A DNA stretch of 27,007 nt from Phocaeicola_A sp963624095 (lineage in GTDB: Bacteria; Bacteroidota; Bacteroidia; Bacteroidales; Bacteroidaceae). The notes beneath the pieces are model-generated. The model worked only from the letters and a program-made list of their open reading frames with translations. It was not told where the DNA came from and did no database searches. Shown here piece by piece: positions 24,259-27,007 of this stretch (positions are counted from its first letter, which is position 1; every line of letters starts with the position of its first letter). The position numbers and the translations under genes are program-made. The stretch is from the NCBI GenBank assembly GCA_963624095.1, contig CAVFNZ010000021.1, positions 1 to 27,007 of the forward strand, read 5' to 3'.

Positions 24259-25320
24259 ATGATGAGAAGAGCGTCAATCATTACCCTCTGTACACTGCTG
24301 ATAATCGGCGGAGTGCAAACGTCGCGCGCCGGAGAGCCCGAGACGCGCAACGTGAGTGAAATCGTCAACACCCTTGCCCAACGCATCAAGTTGAGCGGAT
24401 ACGCCCAGGCGGGATACGATTACTACAGCGGCGAGGAGGGGAGCAACCAGTTCCGCGTCGCCCGCGTCATCCTCATGGCGGACGCCCGGGTGAACGACCG
24501 CATACGGGCTTACGCCATGTACAACTTCCGCTCCTCCTCGCTGCTCGAACTGTGGTTCAGCTACCGCCTCAGCAACCTCGTCAACATAAAGGCGGGACAA
24601 TTCAAGACCCCGTTCTCCATCGAGAACCCCATCTCGCCCACCCTGCACGAGCTGATTGGCTGCTCGTCGCTCGTCACCTCCTACATGATTGGCGGCGGCA
24701 GCGGACTGATGATGAAGGGGTCCACCGGCCGCGACATCGGACTGACGGTCTACGGCGACCTCTTCGGCGGAGCCTTGAGCTACGACCTGGCGGTGATGAA
24801 CGGCGCGGGGCGCAACAACTCGGACGACAACCGGCAGAAGGACTTCGTGGCACGGCTCAGCTGGCATCCTTGGAAAGGACTTACCGTCAGCGGCTCCGCA
24901 CTGAAAGGTACGGGCAACATCGCCGTGCGCAACGAGGCGGGAGCCATCGTGAGCGACGCGGCCGACATCAGCGGGTTGAAGGCGAACGGCAACTTCCGCC
25001 GCGACCGCTACGCCATCGGGGCGGAACTGAAGAGCCGACAGCTGAACCTGCGTTCCGAATACATGACGGGCAAGGACGGGGAGACCGACAGCAAGGGATT
25101 CTACGCCACAGGCTCCGTGAACAATGTCGTCAGCCACCTCGACTGGATTGTCTCGTACGACCATCTCGACATCTGGTCGGGCAGGACGAACCGCTACAGC
25201 ACCGGCCTCCAGTATTGGTTCTACCCCAAGTGCCGCCTCCAGATAGGTTACGGGCTGACCAAGCCCGCCGGAGAGAAGGAACAGCACGCCCTGCTCACCC
25301 AAGTGCAGGTCCGGTTCTGA
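24259..25320 (+). CDS. OprO/OprP-like outer membrane porin
   Basis: 353 residues from the ATG at 24259 (a second ATG follows at once); a longer in-frame start upstream would include the promoter. Signal peptide to about Ala24 (TSRA/GEPE). The body is a beta-barrel with strand-length alternation; 'KLSGYAQAGYDYY' opens it, 'VNIKAGQFKTPFSIEN' is the characteristic 'GQFKxPF' segment of the phosphate-selective porin O/P family, and the last strand ends in Phe (VQVRF), the usual barrel-insertion signal. The family includes polyphosphate and phosphate channels, but most Bacteroidetes members have untested selectivity. Monocistronic, with a Bacteroides-type -7 element. No terminator is evident behind it. 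Confidence 0.85.
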   Translation: MMRRASIITLCTLLIIGGVQTSRAGEPETRNVSEIVNTLAQRIKLSGYAQAGYDYYSGEEGSNQFRVARVILMADARVNDRIRAYAMYNFRSSSLLELWFSYRLSNLVNIKAGQFKTPFSIENPISPTLHELIGCSSLVTSYMIGGGSGLMMKGSTGRDIGLTVYGDLFGGALSYDLAVMNGAGRNNSDDNRQKDFVARLSWHPWKGLTVSGSALKGTGNIAVRNEAGAIVSDAADISGLKANGNFRRDRYAIGAELKSRQLNLRSEYMTGKDGETDSKGFYATGSVNNVVSHLDWIVSYDHLDIWSGRTNRYSTGLQYWFYPKCRLQIGYGLTKPAGEKEQHALLTQVQVRF

Positions 25321-25325
25321 GTTCC

Positions 25326-25398
25326 CACCAAATTTTCAGGACGTAAAGTGTCAATATCCACCAAATGTTTTCTGATGATTGGTCAGTGAGCACCAAAT
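25326..25398. repeat. Three spaced CACCAAAT repeats
   Basis: CACCAAAT at 25326-25333, 25359-25366 and 25391-25398, so with periods of 33 and 32 bases. They occupy the 109-base gap between the porin gene and the end of the AAA ATPase gene. Bases between the copies are not clearly conserved. Confidence 0.55.
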
Positions 25399-25429
25399 CT
25401 TTCAAGGGGAATACGGATAGATGATGTCC

Positions 25430-26812
25430 CTACCCCATTGACATAATCTCGTCGGGATAGTAGATTCTGCCGGCATCCGGACTCTTCGGGACAGTCCTCA
25501 GGAACAGGGCGTAGTGCAGCTGGCGACCCTTGGCGAAGGGAAGACCCTCGGCAATGGTCTGCAGCCGTCGCAACTCCTCCTTGGCATCGATGTGTTCCTG
25601 CCACTTGCACTCCCCTATGAAGAGATGGTCGCCCTCGAACGACTCGGCCACGACATCCAACTCCGCCGGCAAATACTTTTGTTGCGATTCGTTGTAGTAC
25701 GCGCCCCACCAACGTCTCGCCATCCGGTACATCACGCCATCCGCACCGTTCGCACTGATGTAGTTCCTGCACAGCTCTTCCCAGACGTGACCGTAAAAGT
25801 CGTTCTCGGCACGCTCGAACATGTTCAGAACCGCCGCGCTGTTGCCCAATTCTATCAGAGAGCGGTAAGGCACGACGTAGCGGTAGTGGAAACGCAGCAA
25901 GGGGTCAGAGATGTAATACAACCCTTTCTTGCTCTTCAGCTCGTTTTCGCCAAAGGGAATCTCCTTATTGATAAACCCGAGCTCCCTCAGCCTGGACAAT
26001 TGCGAACTGATGTCCGTAGCCTGCTTCTCGGCACGCGAAGCTATCTCGGACATCTTGCTCGCGCCGTTTCCTATGAACGACAGGATGGAAGAAGCCTGGA
26101 CGGTATCGCGCATTTCGTCGTACAACAGCTTGGAAGGCTCGTCGTACAACGTCCCCTCGGGACTCAACATCAGGTTCTCTATGGCTTCGTGAAGGTCTCC
26201 GTAGTTCGCGCGCAGTTCCCAATACCTGGGTACTCCGCCCCACACGGCATACTCCCGGACAGCCTGCTCCGCGTCGCATTCCAAGGCCTGGCCGACAAAC
26301 GCGGGGGCGATGGATTTCATCTTTATGATTTCATCGGCACGGCCATAAAGCGGCTCCCTGCTGTCGAGCACGAAGCCCTGCATCATCTGCTGGGACGAAC
26401 CGCACAAGATGAGGTCAAACTTCAAACGCTTACTGTCTATCAGCTTCTGCAGGATAGAGGGCAAGGCCGGACAACTCTTCACCAAATAGGGAAATTCGTC
26501 GAGACAAACCGCAATGCGGCGGTCTATCGCCCTGTTCAGACTGACGAGAAGCGATTCCCAATCCGGATAGCTCGCCATGCTGAAGCCTTCTATTGTCATG
26601 TCCACGGCAAGGGAAAACAACTGGCGTTGACTCGGCTCGGAGGTTCTGTCAGCCAGGAAATAGATGTCACCCCTGTTGAAGTCCATCACCCGCTTGATGA
26701 GTGTGGACTTGCCAATCCGCCTGCGTCCATAGACCACTATGAACTGCGGCTTCTCTCTTTGCAAAGACTGCTGTAGCCGTGCCAGCTCTTTTTTCCTGTC
26801 AACGAATTCCAT
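25430..26812 (-). CDS. AAA ATPase with DUF234-type nuclease-like C-terminus
   Basis: 460 residues. The N-terminal STAND/AAA-type ATPase has Walker A GRRRIGKST (29-37), Walker B AVCLDE (101-106) and a sensor-like CGSS (137-140). A winged-helix segment follows (about 245-285: SKMSEIASRAEKQATDISS, then LRELGFI). The C-terminal domain resembles DUF234, with an endonuclease-like set FYGHVWEEL (Glu345/346), ELDVVAE (Asp386) and GECKW (Glu401, Lys403), the spacing of PD-(D/E)xK folds. Such proteins are common in multiple copies in Bacteroidetes and archaea; their role is not established, and links with mobile elements or toxin-like activity are speculation. It stands alone, flanked by CACCAAAT repeats downstream and the palindromic repeat upstream. 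Confidence 0.85.
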   Translation of the reverse strand: MEFVDRKKELARLQQSLQREKPQFIVVYGRRRIGKSTLIKRVMDFNRGDIYFLADRTSEPSQRQLFSLAVDMTIEGFSMASYPDWESLLVSLNRAIDRRIAVCLDEFPYLVKSCPALPSILQKLIDSKRLKFDLILCGSSQQMMQGFVLDSREPLYGRADEIIKMKSIAPAFVGQALECDAEQAVREYAVWGGVPRYWELRANYGDLHEAIENLMLSPEGTLYDEPSKLLYDEMRDTVQASSILSFIGNGASKMSEIASRAEKQATDISSQLSRLRELGFINKEIPFGENELKSKKGLYYISDPLLRFHYRYVVPYRSLIELGNSAAVLNMFERAENDFYGHVWEELCRNYISANGADGVMYRMARRWWGAYYNESQQKYLPAELDVVAESFEGDHLFIGECKWQEHIDAKEELRRLQTIAEGLPFAKGRQLHYALFLRTVPKSPDAGRIYYPDEIMSMG

Positions 26813-26832
26813 GCTATCGATAAGTTATTACG

Positions 26833-26840
26833 CAAAGATA
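26833..26840 (-). promoter_or_regulatory. -7 element (TATCTTTG) for the AAA ATPase gene
   Basis: TATCTTTG on the minus strand, 20 bases before the start codon, at the end of palindromic repeat copy B, exactly as for the acyl-CoA ligase gene at copy A. A second -7 match (TACCTTTG) lies at 26913-26906, beyond the repeat. Confidence 0.5.
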
Positions 26841-26902
26841 GTGCAAATCGAATGCAAAATATCAAGCTTGCTTAATTATTTTGCTGAGATGCAGCCTATC
26901 TT
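26833..26902. repeat. Palindromic intergenic repeat, copy B
   Basis: 70 bases matching copy A (18056-18126). Arms AAGATAG/CTATCTT and GCAAAATA/TATTTTGC flank a centre with CAAGCTTG. Each copy lies directly upstream of a minus-strand gene with 19 to 20 bases between its TATCTTTG end and the start codon. Confidence 0.75.
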
Positions 26903-27007
26903 ATTCAAAGGTACATCGTTTTAACTCTCCAAACAAATCTTTCGGAAAGATTATGTTCCTACTTTATAATATTTCTGCTTCATAATTATTCCCGGCACAC
27001 CGCGGGG
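26903..27007. other. Right-hand end without a clear gene
   Basis: A/T-rich 105 bases. A minus-strand reading frame is open from the window edge to a TAA at 26951-26953 (18 codons) and is followed by a 7-bp hairpin (26936-26952), so the tail of a gene entering from outside is possible but cannot be shown. A TACCTTTG (-7-like, minus) lies at 26906-26913. Confidence 0.3.

Noticed and set aside
26951..27007. C-terminal tail of a minus-strand gene entering from the right edge, with a hairpin behind its stop.
   Set aside because: Only 18 open codons are visible; a chance open frame of this length is common, so no gene was called.

Overview
The window reads as a chromosomal segment of a Bacteroidales bacterium, most likely a Bacteroides-like member of the Bacteroidaceae with a G+C content visibly above 50%. 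The grounds are promoters of the Bacteroides type (TAnnTTTG at -7, sometimes TTTG near -33) in front of most transcription units, near absence of strong Shine-Dalgarno sites, and families typical of the group: DUF4876, DUF6850, DUF4857 and DUF4292 proteins, a TonB-dependent receptor with a carboxypeptidase-regulatory-like N-terminus, and a 355-residue ArgE-type M20 hydrolase. The species cannot be fixed from sequence reading alone. There are no rRNA or tRNA genes, no CRISPR array and no recognisable transposase. No gene-free stretch exceeds 300 bases.

Layout. 18-1427 (-) is a secreted GH28 pectinase-type enzyme, separated by a clear intrinsic terminator from the operon upstream. 1558-7219 (-) is an outer-membrane operon: TonB-dependent receptor, DUF4876 lipoprotein, DUF6850 beta-barrel. 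7426-10068 (-) is an ABC exporter-type operon: ATPase, permease, DUF4857 membrane-anchored protein. The two operons share an exact 14-base motif in their promoter regions, which is part of a perfect palindrome over the ABC -33 box. 10069-10347 is a dense regulatory region that also holds four tandem 22-bp repeats in front of an alkaline phosphatase gene (10348-11757, +). 11771-14074 (-) encodes a sodium:neurotransmitter-symporter family transporter and a three-HhH membrane-anchored protein. 14335-14727 (+) is a VanZ-like protein.

14832-16108 (-) is prfB, with no frameshift site, followed by a 46-residue single-span membrane protein. 16225-18036 (-) is a long-chain acyl-CoA ligase, divergent from argE (18170-19237, +), with a palindromic repeat between them. 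19254-19676 (-) is a small membrane protein with a degenerate HExxH-like motif and a G9 tract upstream of its promoter. 19842-24148 (-) is a tight operon dut, TPR lipoprotein, DUF4292 lipoprotein, EnvC-like amidase activator, which joins nucleotide-pool hygiene with envelope and septal functions. 24259-25320 (+) is an OprO/OprP-like porin. 25430-26812 (-) is an AAA ATPase of the DUF234 type with a nuclease-like C-terminus, preceded by the second copy of the palindromic repeat.

The most interesting material is the pair of apparently co-regulated receptor and ABC operons of unknown substrate, the 22-bp repeat array, the promoter-bearing palindromic repeat, and several proteins that keep their fold signatures but have lost catalytic residues.
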